From CAYVQZ01 sp964453435 (GTDB lineage Bacteria; Abyssobacteria; SURF-5), in assembly GCA_964453435.1 (NCBI GenBank), contig CAYVQZ010000001.1, positions 191,431-255,430 of the forward strand: 64,000 bases of DNA, written 5' to 3'. This document shows positions 52,171 to 60,474 of this stretch, piece after piece. Each line of letters begins with the position of its first letter. Position 1 is the stretch's first letter. Both the position numbers and the translations under genes were made by a program. Under the pieces are notes generated by a model, which did not search any database, had not been told where the DNA came from, and saw only the letters and a program-made list of their open reading frames with translations.

Positions 52171-53571
52171 ATGGACACGAACGAACACGACATAACCGAA
52201 AGCCTGATTCGCGATGCGCAACAGGTTCTGGAGCGAAAAGGCATAGAAATAGAGAGCGCCTTGGTCCTGGATATCCTCGACGGCGCGGACTGCAAGATAA
52301 TCGAAGAGACCAGGAAGGGCCACCGGGTGAAGGCGGCAAGGGTACCGCCGGAACTCGTCGAAAAATCCATGCGAACCGCTCCGAAATCCGTTGAACTTTA
52401 CTCCACAAGCGGAGATCTCGCCGCATACCTGGGAGAGGGCGCGCGCGCTTTTTCCACGGGGTCATCCGGAAGGATTTTTTACGACGCGAAATCGGGAGAG
52501 CGCCGATCGACTTCGCCCGACCTGGGAAATTTTATCCGGGTCGCCGACTACCTCGAAAACATCGACCTGGTAAGCACCGCGATGGTTCCGCACGACGCCG
52601 ACCCGAGAATCCAGGACGCCCGCAGGTTACTCGATGTTTTTAACAACTCACGGAAGCCGGTCGTCACCGGAATCTATCCGCAGGCGGGACAGAGCAATTT
52701 TGAACGCATGAAGGACATGCTGCTGGTCATCCGGGGGTCCGAGAATGAATTACGGGAGAAGCCTCTGGCAATATTCGACTGCTGTCCCGAGCCGCTGAAA
52801 TGGTCGAAGACGCTCAGCGAATGTCTCATCGATTGCGGTAAATACGGAATCCCGACGGAAATCATTTCGATGCCCCAGCCGGGCCTGAGTTATCCCGCCA
52901 CCTTGTACGAAGCCGCGGTTCAGAGCGTCGCCGAAACCCTGGCTGCGTTTGTCATCTCGCAAATGGCGAACGAGGGCGCTCCCGTAATATGGGGCGGCTC
53001 GCCGATGACGGTAAACTTCGAGCGGGGCAGGACCGACGCCGAGCTTGCGAGCCCGGGCGCGATGAAGTTCATAGCGGCATACGCTGCCGTCGCAAGGAGA
53101 TACGGTGTGCCCTCGCACGCCTACGCCATATCCGATTCCCGAATCGTCGATGTCCAATACGGAATCGAGAAACAGCGCGCCATCAGCGTCGCGATGCGCG
53201 CGGGAATTAACAACATCACCGGAATGGGCATGTACGGGGAGGAAGACATCCTGAGTTGCGAGGCGCTGGTAATCGATAATGACATCGTCGGTGCTGAACT
53301 GCACCTCGAGCGCGGGCTCCAAAAAAGGCGCGAGGACACGCTGGGAGATGTATCATTCATCGCGGACGAAGCCATTATCAATCCGGAAACCTCAAAATAC
53401 CTGCGCAGCGACGAATATTTCTCTCCGAGAACATTCGACCGCGACAGAACGAAACCGACGCTCGACCGGGCGTCGGAGGCGGTCGATGAAATCCTGGCGA
53501 AACATACGCCGCAATATCTGTCTGCCCGGCAGATAAAAGATATGGAATCCTGTTTACATCATATTGTGTAG
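52171..53571 (+). CDS. MttB-family (trimethylamine methyltransferase-like) corrinoid methyltransferase, no pyrrolysine
   Basis: The 466-residue protein matches the MttB superfamily: RVPPELVEKSMRTAPKSVEL, IRVADYLENIDLVSTAMVPH, IFDCCPEPLKWSKTLSECLI, SMPQPGLSYPATLYEAAVQS and VIWGGSPMTVNFERGR. The frame is open throughout, so no amber pyrrolysine codon is used. Such non-Pyl members demethylate quaternary amines like glycine betaine or carnitine, passing the methyl to a corrinoid protein. No corrinoid protein or MtaA/MtbA-type gene is adjacent. A small SAM methyltransferase follows. Confidence 0.9.
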   Translation: MDTNEHDITESLIRDAQQVLERKGIEIESALVLDILDGADCKIIEETRKGHRVKAARVPPELVEKSMRTAPKSVELYSTSGDLAAYLGEGARAFSTGSSGRIFYDAKSGERRSTSPDLGNFIRVADYLENIDLVSTAMVPHDADPRIQDARRLLDVFNNSRKPVVTGIYPQAGQSNFERMKDMLLVIRGSENELREKPLAIFDCCPEPLKWSKTLSECLIDCGKYGIPTEIISMPQPGLSYPATLYEAAVQSVAETLAAFVISQMANEGAPVIWGGSPMTVNFERGRTDAELASPGAMKFIAAYAAVARRYGVPSHAYAISDSRIVDVQYGIEKQRAISVAMRAGINNITGMGMYGEEDILSCEALVIDNDIVGAELHLERGLQKRREDTLGDVSFIADEAIINPETSKYLRSDEYFSPRTFDRDRTKPTLDRASEAVDEILAKHTPQYLSARQIKDMESCLHHIV

Positions 53572-53657
53572 AATTTTTGGACGTGGGCTTTTTGGAGAAC
53601 TTGATTGCCGTAATGAAGGAACCGATTCCGGGGTCCTTCGTGTAACGATCACAGCAA

Positions 53658-54341
53658 ATGGGAGGGACTGTTGATTTGCAGGGATATGGCGATTTGCGGG
53701 CGAGCGCGCGGACGATAAAAGGATTCTTCGATCGAGTCGGTCCATCTTTTTATTCGTCGTTCTTTACCGCGATAGGTTATCGGGCTTCCCTGAAGTACTT
53801 CATGCGCTCCAACATCCCTCATCTCGAAATCCGAGAAGGCATGAAGATACTCGATGCGGGAATCGGAACCGGCTTCTTGACGGTGAGTCTGCTCAGAGAA
53901 GCCCCCATACCCCTTACGGTAACAGGGTTGGATTTCTCCGAAGGAATGCTCGTTGGCTTGAATCGCAGGCTCAAAGAACTGGGTTGTGAACATCGGGTCA
54001 AATTGCAGTTGGCGGACATGCGTCGGATGCCGTTTCAGGATGAAACCTTCGACTTGGCGATGACCTCGGCGGCAATGGAGTATCTGCCGGATGTATCGGA
54101 AGGGATTTCCGAATGCGGCCGTGTCCTCCGGGACGGTGGCAGACTTCTCTTCATCGCGACGCGAGACAGTTTCATGGGCAAAGCGATAGCTGCCACGTGG
54201 AAGAACAAGATATTGAGCCCGGACCTTGTCAGGCGCTGTATGGAACAGGCCGGAATCAACCGCATCGACACGCTGCGCTTTCCCTGGTGCTTTCCTCACG
54301 TCAACTGGTGGGGAATGGCTTTGCTGGGCCATAAGACGTGA
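53658..54341 (+). CDS. Class I SAM-dependent methyltransferase
   Basis: The 227-residue protein has a UbiE-like core: MKILDAGIGTGFLTVSLLRE, TVTGLDFSEGMLVGLNRRL, FDLAMTSAAMEYLPDVSEGI and RVLRDGGRLLFIATRD. TTG at 53676 has a better placed GGAGGG site than the ATG at 53658 and could be the true start. It follows the MttB-like gene by 86 nt on the same strand. The substrate is unknown. Confidence 0.8.
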   Translation: MGGTVDLQGYGDLRASARTIKGFFDRVGPSFYSSFFTAIGYRASLKYFMRSNIPHLEIREGMKILDAGIGTGFLTVSLLREAPIPLTVTGLDFSEGMLVGLNRRLKELGCEHRVKLQLADMRRMPFQDETFDLAMTSAAMEYLPDVSEGISECGRVLRDGGRLLFIATRDSFMGKAIAATWKNKILSPDLVRRCMEQAGINRIDTLRFPWCFPHVNWWGMALLGHKT

Positions 54342-54354
54342 ACGGAAATATGAC

Positions 54355-54480
54355 CCCGTAACTGGAGACTGTCCGATAATTACGTTTTCTCCCGAAAGAC
54401 GAGCGAAAAGGACTGTGAGACTGTCCAGGCCGCAGATTGGTGGACTGTGACTCTGTCTCAAGATCGACGGTGAAGGTGGT
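54355..54480. repeat. Degenerate copy of the composite dispersed repeat
   Basis: GGAGACTGTCCGATAATTAC and GAGACTGTCCAGGCCGCAGA are worn forms of the GGGACTGTCC module. The 568-nt gap 54342-54909 holds this repeat, a hairpin near 54750 and a strong promoter, but no gene I can support. Confidence 0.45.
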
Positions 54481-54746
54481 TCGCTTTGGGAACAGCGAAA
54501 GCGTCAATATTTGATTCGTGGAAAGCCTCAGGTTGATTCCCGGTGGGACTGGGGGGATTAGAAATGGCACTGAACGCGTAAACCGGACCCTCCTGGAATC
54601 ACAAATTTGCCTGTTTGTGGACTTGAATGATTCGAATCAGTCGGTGGACCGCTCGATGAAAAGCCCAATGTAGTTTCAAGGACTCCATCGTGAATTGCTA
54701 TTGAAAATGCGCCACACCGGTCCCGGATCGGTCAGAAGAAAGCCGG

Positions 54747-54766
54747 CAGCCAGAACCTTCTGGCTG
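54747..54766. other. Short hairpin just upstream of the accessory cassette promoter
   Basis: CAGCCAGAA (54747-54755) and TTCTGGCTG (54758-54766) form a tight 9-bp hairpin 14 nt before the -35 box. It may insulate the cassette from upstream transcription or bind a regulator. No T-run follows. Confidence 0.4.
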
Positions 54767-54779
54767 GCGACCCGCGAAT

Positions 54780-54808
54780 TTGACATGGTTCGGGAATATT
54801 GCTATCAT
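54780..54808 (+). promoter_or_regulatory. Near-consensus sigma-70 promoter of the three-gene accessory cassette
   Basis: TTGACA (54780-54785), exactly 17 nt, then TATCAT (54803-54808). The start near 54815 leaves a leader of about 95 nt before 54910. Confidence 0.75.
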
Positions 54809-54909
54809 ATGTCAGGGTCTTTCATTATACCTATCACCTTTAAATTAAGGTATATGGCGCATCTTTTCTTCCAGAACTGAGAAATCAGATAGCTGACAGA
54901 GAGCGAGAA

Positions 54910-55296
54910 ATGCCTGACGAAACGAAAGAACATCCCCCGGGCGTTGATACTGAAAAAGGCAGAATAAAATTTGATTATATAAAAAGCAACTACTTCCGCG
55001 CGATTCATGTAGACGGCGTTTTCGGAGGCACTTCTCCCAGCGGACTCATTCGGATGAGCGTTTGGAATGAGCGATGGCCTATTCCAAAGCAAACTATTTC
55101 CGAGTTGAAAGAAGACGGATCGGTCGGGAGGGAAATTAGAGAAGAAAGGATTTCTCGTGATGCCATTGTAAGAGAAATTGAGACCGATCTGGTCATGGAT
55201 GTGGAAACAGCCGTGAAAATTCGAAATTGGCTCGATGATAAGGTCAAAAACCTTTTGAAAGTAAAAACCCAATCTGAAGATGGAGGGACCGAATGA
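54910..55296 (+). CDS. Accessory cassette gene 1, conserved-looking protein of unknown function
   Basis: The 128-residue product is AT-richer than its chromosomal neighbours. FDYIKSNYFRAIHVDGVFGG, then SPSGLIRMSVWNERWPIPK and IVREIETDLVMDVETAVKIR with NWLDDKVKNLL, form a beta-then-helix layout. From memory, similar small proteins occur scattered in bacteria, but I know no function. Its stop overlaps the next start (ATGA, 55293). It is first in a three-gene overlapping unit under its own promoter. Confidence 0.7.
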   Translation: MPDETKEHPPGVDTEKGRIKFDYIKSNYFRAIHVDGVFGGTSPSGLIRMSVWNERWPIPKQTISELKEDGSVGREIREERISRDAIVREIETDLVMDVETAVKIRNWLDDKVKNLLKVKTQSEDGGTE

Positions 55297-55853
55297 TTGC
55301 ACCAGCAACGACTGTTGCTTCAGAAGTGGGATGGAACATCAAAGATGTGCATTTTTATACTCCTTCAGAAGAGAAAGGAACAATTCTCGTTGCGGATGTC
55401 GGAGATTCCCAAGTCTCAGAAATTTTACAAGCCGGCCCTTATGAAACGCTCTATGAACCAGATCGTATGGTTGGAACTGCTCGGCCGAATCGCCTGAGGA
55501 GACAATTGGATGATTTGCGAAGCCTCCCCGATAATTGGAACGGATATGGTTCGGCTGCACCCAACGCTACCGCTTTCCATACGGTTGACGAGATCCTATT
55601 CGTTTTGCATGAAATGGAGTTGCGCCTGGAGCCGAAAGCCGCAGCTCCCTCGGCAGAAGATGGAATTGCGCTCTTGTTTTCTGAAGAGGACAAAGAAGCT
55701 CTTATAGAATGCAGCAATGAAGGCGAAGTCGCTGCCATCGTGTATCGGCGTGGCAAAGATTCATTGGCGTGGACCATAGGAGATTCGAGAGACGAGATTC
55801 GAGAAGCTCTGCAGAGAATAGACGCTTATATTCATGGACGTATCCATCCCTGA
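55293..55853 (+). CDS. Accessory cassette gene 2, protein with NWNGYGS motif
   Basis: The 186-residue protein of unknown function has, near its middle, LRSLPDNWNGYGSAAPNATA. NWDGYGAxxP-type motifs recur in otherwise unrelated small bacterial proteins. A helical stretch and IECSNEGEVAAIVYRRGKDS with LAWTIGDSRDEIREAL follow. The latter looks like the end of a beta-rich fold. It overlaps gene 1 by 4 nt and gene 3 by 20 nt, so the three products are probably made in fixed ratio. Confidence 0.65.
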   Translation: MIAPATTVASEVGWNIKDVHFYTPSEEKGTILVADVGDSQVSEILQAGPYETLYEPDRMVGTARPNRLRRQLDDLRSLPDNWNGYGSAAPNATAFHTVDEILFVLHEMELRLEPKAAAPSAEDGIALLFSEEDKEALIECSNEGEVAAIVYRRGKDSLAWTIGDSRDEIREALQRIDAYIHGRIHP

Positions 55854-56271
55854 GGGAATGCGCCGCAAGGGCCGGCCACTAGACCCCTGCTTTACACACG
55901 AAGAAAGCCTCTACATAAGATTTCCGACAGAAAACCCTGTTGCATCAGATATAAGACTGCCCGTCCAATCAGTTAACAGGTCAAAATACAGCACTCCTGA
56001 ATGGACTCAACTCCCCCATTACAAGGATTCTTATGTAGGTGCTTTGAAGGTAGGGCAGCTTCCCGCTCCTTTATTTTCAACAGGAGGCCGTGAATTCAGA
56101 ATTGGCTTATACCATGAGCCTGAAGATCTCAATTACGCCCATTCAGAATTGAAGGTACTCAAAGAAGGGGAAGCAGACCATGGTCGCACAAAAATAAATA
56201 AAGCCGTGAAATTAGAGATTAGAAACGAGATTGTGAACCATGTTGAGATTGTTTTACGTCCACAGCAGTAG
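55834..56271 (+). CDS. Accessory cassette gene 3, unknown function
   Basis: The 145-residue product has no domain I recognise. It starts DVSIPEGMRRKGRPLDPCFT, continues EESLYIRF and WTQLPHYKDSYVGALKVGQL, and ends in a charged helical part EGEADHGRTKINKAVKLEIR, then NEIVNHVEIVL. It begins 20 nt inside gene 2 in another frame. It converges with the leftward array, whose nearest gene ends at 56305. Confidence 0.6.
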   Translation: MDVSIPEGMRRKGRPLDPCFTHEESLYIRFPTENPVASDIRLPVQSVNRSKYSTPEWTQLPHYKDSYVGALKVGQLPAPLFSTGGREFRIGLYHEPEDLNYAHSELKVLKEGEADHGRTKINKAVKLEIRNEIVNHVEIVLRPQQ

Positions 56272-56304
56272 CTGTATTCGACAGGACTCCCGGTTGGCCG
56301 ATGG

Positions 56305-56589
56305 TCAGGTGTCACCCTTTTCGATGAGATGGATTGGCGTTTTTCCTTTATAATGTGATTTGAAAATGCCGATTGTCCTGTCTATATAATCTACGCCTCC
56401 TGGGGCGGTCATGGCACCGGTGATTACTAATGCCTGATAGAGGTCGCTGGTTTGTTGGCGGAACTCGCGGTTGCTTTCTCTTTCTGCCTCGGCAGACCGT
56501 TTGAGTTGCTGGGTCAATTGATGATTCTGCCAGGCGTAATAGGCGATAACTACGGTGGCGGTCGCGGTGATCGCAGAGAAGAAAATCAT
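56305..56589 (-). CDS. Small membrane protein with coiled-coil segment
   Basis: The start at 56589 has a strong AAAGGAGGG. The 94-residue product has one N-terminal helix (MIFFSAITATATVVIAYYAW), then a charged coil (LTQQLKRSAEAERESNREFR) and a soluble tail. Similar short anchors with a coiled coil are widespread and uncharacterised. It is the last gene of the leftward accessory array. Confidence 0.6.
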   Translation of the reverse strand: MIFFSAITATATVVIAYYAWQNHQLTQQLKRSAEAERESNREFRQQTSDLYQALVITGAMTAPGGVDYIDRTIGIFKSHYKGKTPIHLIEKGDT

Positions 56590-56626
56590 TTCTAAATACC
56601 CTCCTTTCCCTGGGGCATCTCTATCT

Positions 56627-57324
56627 CTATACCGGAGCCTCGATGAATTTGAGAAACTGGTTGCCGAGATCGGTGGTCCTTGACGCCATAAGTCCAGCGC
56701 CTGTCATCGTTATATGCAAACTGTTGGTATTTACCAAGCCCCGGGTAAATAGATCCTTCCAAATTTGGTCGTATAGACCGCGTTTATCTGTAAGTTCCGG
56801 ATATGCTTTATGCAGAATTTGGGACAATGATCCAGCAAACATAGAATGTAGGTCATGTCTCCTTTGCTGCTCCCATTTCTGCGGATCCTGGAACAGCTTG
56901 AGAATTCGCAAATGCCAGACTGTGAATTCATCGATGAGATTAATGAATATTTGTTGCAGCGATTCTTCTGGTGCATGAGGAAGTGCTGCATTAAGGATCA
57001 CATTCCGAAGAGCATCTTTTTTTTTCTCTGGCTTGTTCTCATGGCTGACCTGGTGGCTGTCATAACAGTATCAATAAAACCTTCGTTTTCTCGGAGCTCT
57101 TCCAAGTTGATATTTTTCTCAGCCTCCAATTTTCTTAGAGCTTCGCCAACATCTGTCATCCATTCATCGCGCCGTCTTTCCAGGGGCGGTGTAAGGAGGA
57201 GATTCAGAAGTTTGCCAACTGCTGCTCCGGCCAGCGGGATGGAACTCACAATCACATGGGCACCATTGTGCACGAGATCGCCCGCAGTTCTCTTTGGTGG
57301 TTCGTAATCTTTTCGGTCGGACAT
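56627..57324 (-). pseudogene. Conserved membrane-associated protein split by a frameshift at an A9 tract
   Basis: Two overlapping frames (57324 to 56998 and 57001 to 56627) read as one protein of about 232 residues. The first part has TAGDLVHNGAHVIVSSIPLA and LTPPLERRRDEWMTDVGEAL; the second has LNAALPHAPEESLQQIFINL and DEFTVWHLRILKLFQDPQKW. From memory, this is the arrangement of a single uncharacterised family. The break is at nine A's, AGAAAAAAAAAGATG on the coding strand. A -1 shift on A AAA AAG would restore KKDALRNVILNAAL. This may be programmed recoding, polymerase slippage, decay or an assembly error. Confidence 0.7.
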
Positions 57325-57404
57325 AACTCTCCGCTCCCAGATTTAAACTCGGGCAGGCGACCCGGAGAAAAGAGAGAACTCTTCTCTGGTGAGAGAGGAT
57401 CGCT

Positions 57405-57873
57405 CTACCTGAGCCGTTTTAGCTCTCCCCATGTCTGAGAAGTTGAATCATAGAAGAGCAACCACACTTGTTCAAACACGCCAGATGGAAGGCAGATGTC
57501 ATCTTCAAAGAGATCGAACGTGGACTTATCGAAAATAATAGACGGAACCCTTACCACCAAAAACATGCGCCCCGAAAATCTATACGCCTTTGCTTTCTCC
57601 CATTTTTGTTCCAGCAAATCATTCAGTCTCCGGATGGCGGTTTCCGAATCCATAATTTTATCGCTTTTTTTTCGATCGGCCAAGCAGAATTTTCGCTTCT
57701 TCATCACCATAAAAAGAATGCATGATTTCGAGGCCGATTGTATCTTCAACTTCAAAGTCAGGTTTATCACGATGTTCTTTTACCTGATATTTCATGCCGC
57801 AGGCTTTGTTATAAGAAGCCAAAAAATACTCACAAGCAGCCCTCTCTAACCTTCTTTTTTCTGAGTCATTCAT
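57405..57873 (-). pseudogene. PD-(D/E)xK-like nuclease-fold protein split by a frameshift at an A8 tract
   Basis: The start at 57873 follows GGAGGGAAAATT. The first frame runs to 57658 and contains KPDFEVEDTIGLEIMHSFYG with DEEAKILLGRS; the second continues to 57405 with DSETAIRRLNDLLEQKWEKA, GRMFLVVRVPSIIFDKSTFD and VWLLFYDSTSQTWGELKRL. Removing one A from the run of eight joins them as GRSKKSDKIMDSET. PDFx...GLEI recalls PD-(D/E)xK-type restriction-like folds in which the Lys is replaced. Total length would be about 155 residues. Confidence 0.55.
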
Positions 57874-57889
57874 AATTTTCCCTCCGAGG

Positions 57890-58405
57890 TTATCTATCGA
57901 GACCCGAAAAGATTGGAAGGCTCCCAAACAAAAGGATTATTGCCGCCTCTTGGCTCGCCGGACCCGTTCGAGGAACTGGCTCGGCAGTAATATGAACAGA
58001 TTGCAGTAAAGAATAATCGGCCCTGCCCTTCAAAAGCCTATTCTCGGTAGTTATGAAATATGCGCCTCCATGTTTCTGGGCATGGAAGATATGGTCAGCA
58101 TCATCCTTCATATTTTCCGCTTTACCTTTCCCCGCGAGAATCTCAAGTATTTTCCGGTGACAAGCTTCTTCATCTGGAGTCTTTGGTTTTTTTTTCGGTA
58201 TATATCAACCCTCTTTTTTGGCTTTGACGAAGAGTGGCGTATTTGGATGGTTGACCTCTTCTAAGACTGAAGCAGGTATTAATACTCTGAGTTCTTTCTC
58301 AATGCCGAATCTCAAAATTTCGTTCGAAGCCTGGCTTTCTGGAGAATGGGGATTGAATGCACAGGAATCAAAAACAATGTTGAAATTCCATGGATTAGTC
58401 GGCAT
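57890..58405 (-). pseudogene. PIN-domain protein interrupted by an in-frame TGA
   Basis: The start at 58405 has a strong CGAGGAGAAATC. The N-terminal part, NIVFDSCAFNPHSPESQASN with the PIN Asp13 and LRVLIPASVLEEVNHPN, stops at a TGA just after VKAKKEG. The same frame continues at once with YIPKKKPKTPDEEACHRKIL, DDADHIFHAQKHGGAYFITT and ENRLLKGRADY, which is the second half of a PIN nuclease with its acidic residues. So a single TGA splits one gene. A nonsense mutation is most likely. I see no sign of a selenocysteine insertion element, but did not fold the RNA. Confidence 0.7.
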
Positions 58406-58496
58406 GATTTCTCCTCGACTTAATTTTCCAATGGGGCGGCCCAGGCGAAGAAAACTTTTCTCTGGACAGAGGACCGCCCCGGTTGCCCGATAGTTT

Positions 58497-59162
58497 TCAT
58501 AGAAGTTTCGGGTCATTTAAATTGTAAGGCAAAATAGCTCCGCCGCGGGTATCGAGTCGCCCGGTGTATTTGACGATCTCACCTTCCTTTAGTCTGAGAA
58601 GTTGTCCCTTTTCACTCATTGGAAATCGTGCAAGCACATCATAGGTAAGAGTTCCCGGCTTGTGGCGAAATCCGACCGAGATTCCCCCCATTGATTCATC
58701 TATGTATGAGACTTCTCCCGTCCAGCGAACATATTTTCCTTTATATGTTTTCCAGAGCTCATCCTTTTGGAGTTCTGTCAGATCGCTATCCACTCCAAAG
58801 AGAGCGTCCAGGTCTGCAAAAGACTCATCAAGGATTGTTTTCTTCGGTACTGACGGGATATCGGCGACGGATGGTGATGGTTTATCGCTGTCTGAAGCGA
58901 GGACGCTGAAAAAGGCGATGACCCCCACAATCGTCACCAGGATTCTCACCCATAGAGCCCATCGTTTTGCGGCCCACATTAGAGGGATTCCGATGGGCAA
59001 ACAGAATAACAGCCCGAGGATGATGAACCAATTACTGTAATACCAAGGATATTTCCTGACTTCGATCTGAGCTTGGGCAGTGAGCGGCCGGCCGCATTTT
59101 GGGCAGGTGGGGGCTTCGGTCGAAACGGCTGATCCACAGTCCGGACATTTTGTAAGCGGCAT
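58497..59162 (-). CDS. Zinc-ribbon membrane protein with C-terminal OB-like domain
   Basis: The start at 59162 has AGGAGGGAG upstream. The 221-residue product begins with a zinc ribbon (C6, C9, C20, C23; KCPDCG and CPKCGRPL). Two membrane helices follow at about 44-90 (YYSNWFIILGLLFCLPIGIP, WVRILVTIVGVIAFFSVLAS). The C-terminus resembles an OB-type fold: WKTYKGKYVRWTGEVSYIDE and EGEIVKYTGRLDTRGG. OB-fold tails on such proteins may bind nucleic acid or small ligands. It is intact, between the broken PIN gene and the Ada-like gene. Confidence 0.7.
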   Translation of the reverse strand: MPLTKCPDCGSAVSTEAPTCPKCGRPLTAQAQIEVRKYPWYYSNWFIILGLLFCLPIGIPLMWAAKRWALWVRILVTIVGVIAFFSVLASDSDKPSPSVADIPSVPKKTILDESFADLDALFGVDSDLTELQKDELWKTYKGKYVRWTGEVSYIDESMGGISVGFRHKPGTLTYDVLARFPMSEKGQLLRLKEGEIVKYTGRLDTRGGAILPYNLNDPKLL

Positions 59163-59203
59163 GGTTCTCCCTCCTAGTTGTTCTTCTCCCCTACCGATTC
59201 TGG

Positions 59204-59455
59204 CTATTTTGGGTTGCAGACTTTGCAGGGCTCATAGCCGGCGTCGCGGGCTTCCTGGACGGCATTGAATTTGACAAGGTTCTCTTTTTTAATTTTTTTC
59301 GCATGGCGACAATAAGAATAGTGGAATTTACTGCCGTTCTTCGAGGCCCAGAACTGTTCTGTCTCGGCTGTGCTCACTGCGGTAAAGGCCAGAACACACA
59401 AAGAGACGACGGCTAAAATGAGAAGGTTCCTTTGTTTTGATCGGATTGGCCTCAT
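59204..59455 (-). CDS. Small exported protein with Ada-like zinc-binding motif
   Basis: The 83-residue product has a signal peptide (NLLILAVVSLCVLAFTAVST). The motif ASKNGSKFHYSYCRHAKKIK, then AGYEPCKVCNP, matches the Ada metal-binding domain (xHxxxCxxAxxI...GYxPCxxCxP). In Ada this Cys cluster binds zinc next to DNA. Exported copies with this motif are common, often at the ends of nucleases. Its start overlaps the HsdR-N-like gene's stop (ATGA, 59452). Confidence 0.8.
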   Translation of the reverse strand: MRPIRSKQRNLLILAVVSLCVLAFTAVSTAETEQFWASKNGSKFHYSYCRHAKKIKKENLVKFNAVQEARDAGYEPCKVCNPK

Positions 59456-60333
59456 TTGAAGTCCGCTCCTTTGTCTTGCTGGCCATGACTTGCATGAGCT
59501 GTCGCCGTTGCGCCCGTGCGGAGCGCCGCGCTTGCTGCATCCGTGTTTCCCAATGGCTTGCCCACAGTTTCTTTCGTCTTTGATGTTGTGGACCTGGTCA
59601 GCTTGCGCAGGGCTTTTCGGACGCGGCTCAAGGCCTTGGACGCTTCATCTCCTTCGATAACATCTCTCTTCAGAATTTCATTTCGCAGTATCTGCTCGAT
59701 TTCTTTGTCCTCGACCTTCAAGCCTGAAGCCATTTTCTTAAGGTCTCTTCGGATAGCGGCGATCACGCTGTCGCTCAGAACGAGCGCACCGATAACAAAG
59801 CGGTTGACGCTTTGCACGCGTTCGTAATAATCCTCCCGGGCAGACTTGCTCAACCCTTCCTTTGAAAGAACAAACAATTTCTCTTGGTCGTCGGCTTTTC
59901 TTGGATTGATTTCCAGGAAATTCAGGGAGGAAACCATATCATACTCAATCGGGCGTTCAAACCGAACCTTGTAGAGTTCCCAATTGATGCCGTTAGTTAG
60001 CACAGCCCACTGTGCTCCATGATTCGCGCAGTAATCAACCACCTGCCGCAGGTGGCTATCCTTGAGGGGCAGTCCGACGGCCTTGACCTCCACCAGGTAC
60101 TGGATGTTCCCGTCTGTTTTTATGGCGAGATCGCAATAAGTGCTCCGGACGGCATACTCGGTCGTTATGTCAAGGTATTTCTCAAATCCAAAAACTTCCC
60201 CAAGGATATCCTGCACGATGGCCACGGTATCCGCTTCGTTAACATCGCGGTCGCGTGCCGTTTGCAGAATCTTTTGAAACTTCGAAACTGTGGCAATATA
60301 CCGCTCGATGGTTTTTTTGGGAATGTTTGCCAT
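59452..60333 (-). CDS. Type I restriction HsdR N-terminal-like nuclease-domain protein
   Basis: The start at 60333 has a strong GAGGAAAAATCTC. The 293-residue protein begins with the HsdR N-terminal fold: ILGEVFGFEKYLDITTEYAV, CDLAIKTDGNIQYLVEVKAV (PD-(D/E)xK residues D68, E82 and K84) and QVVDYCANHGAQWAVLTNGI. A helical middle and a low-complexity Ala/Thr tail follow. It lacks the helicase part of true HsdR. Stand-alone forms are common and mostly uncharacterised. With the adjacent Ada-like exported protein it makes an overlapping gene pair. Confidence 0.8.
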   Translation of the reverse strand: MANIPKKTIERYIATVSKFQKILQTARDRDVNEADTVAIVQDILGEVFGFEKYLDITTEYAVRSTYCDLAIKTDGNIQYLVEVKAVGLPLKDSHLRQVVDYCANHGAQWAVLTNGINWELYKVRFERPIEYDMVSSLNFLEINPRKADDQEKLFVLSKEGLSKSAREDYYERVQSVNRFVIGALVLSDSVIAAIRRDLKKMASGLKVEDKEIEQILRNEILKRDVIEGDEASKALSRVRKALRKLTRSTTSKTKETVGKPLGNTDAASAALRTGATATAHASHGQQDKGADFK

Positions 60334-60474
60334 GAGATTTTTCCTCCGCACATTTGTCCCTTGATTTCCCCCTGGTTTGTCTATCTATGTGAGCTGATCC
60401 TGGTGGGGATCAGGATATATGAGCAAGCGGAGGGGATATCGCGCGGGGAAGCCCGGGGAGGATTCCCTCTTCGT

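Noticed and set aside
52171..53571. Pyrrolysine-containing MttB.
   Set aside because: The frame has no internal TAG, so this is a non-Pyl member.
58190..58210. Selenocysteine reading of the TGA in the PIN-domain gene.
   Set aside because: PIN domains do not use Sec, the position is not catalytic, and no obvious insertion stem was seen by eye; a nonsense change is simpler.
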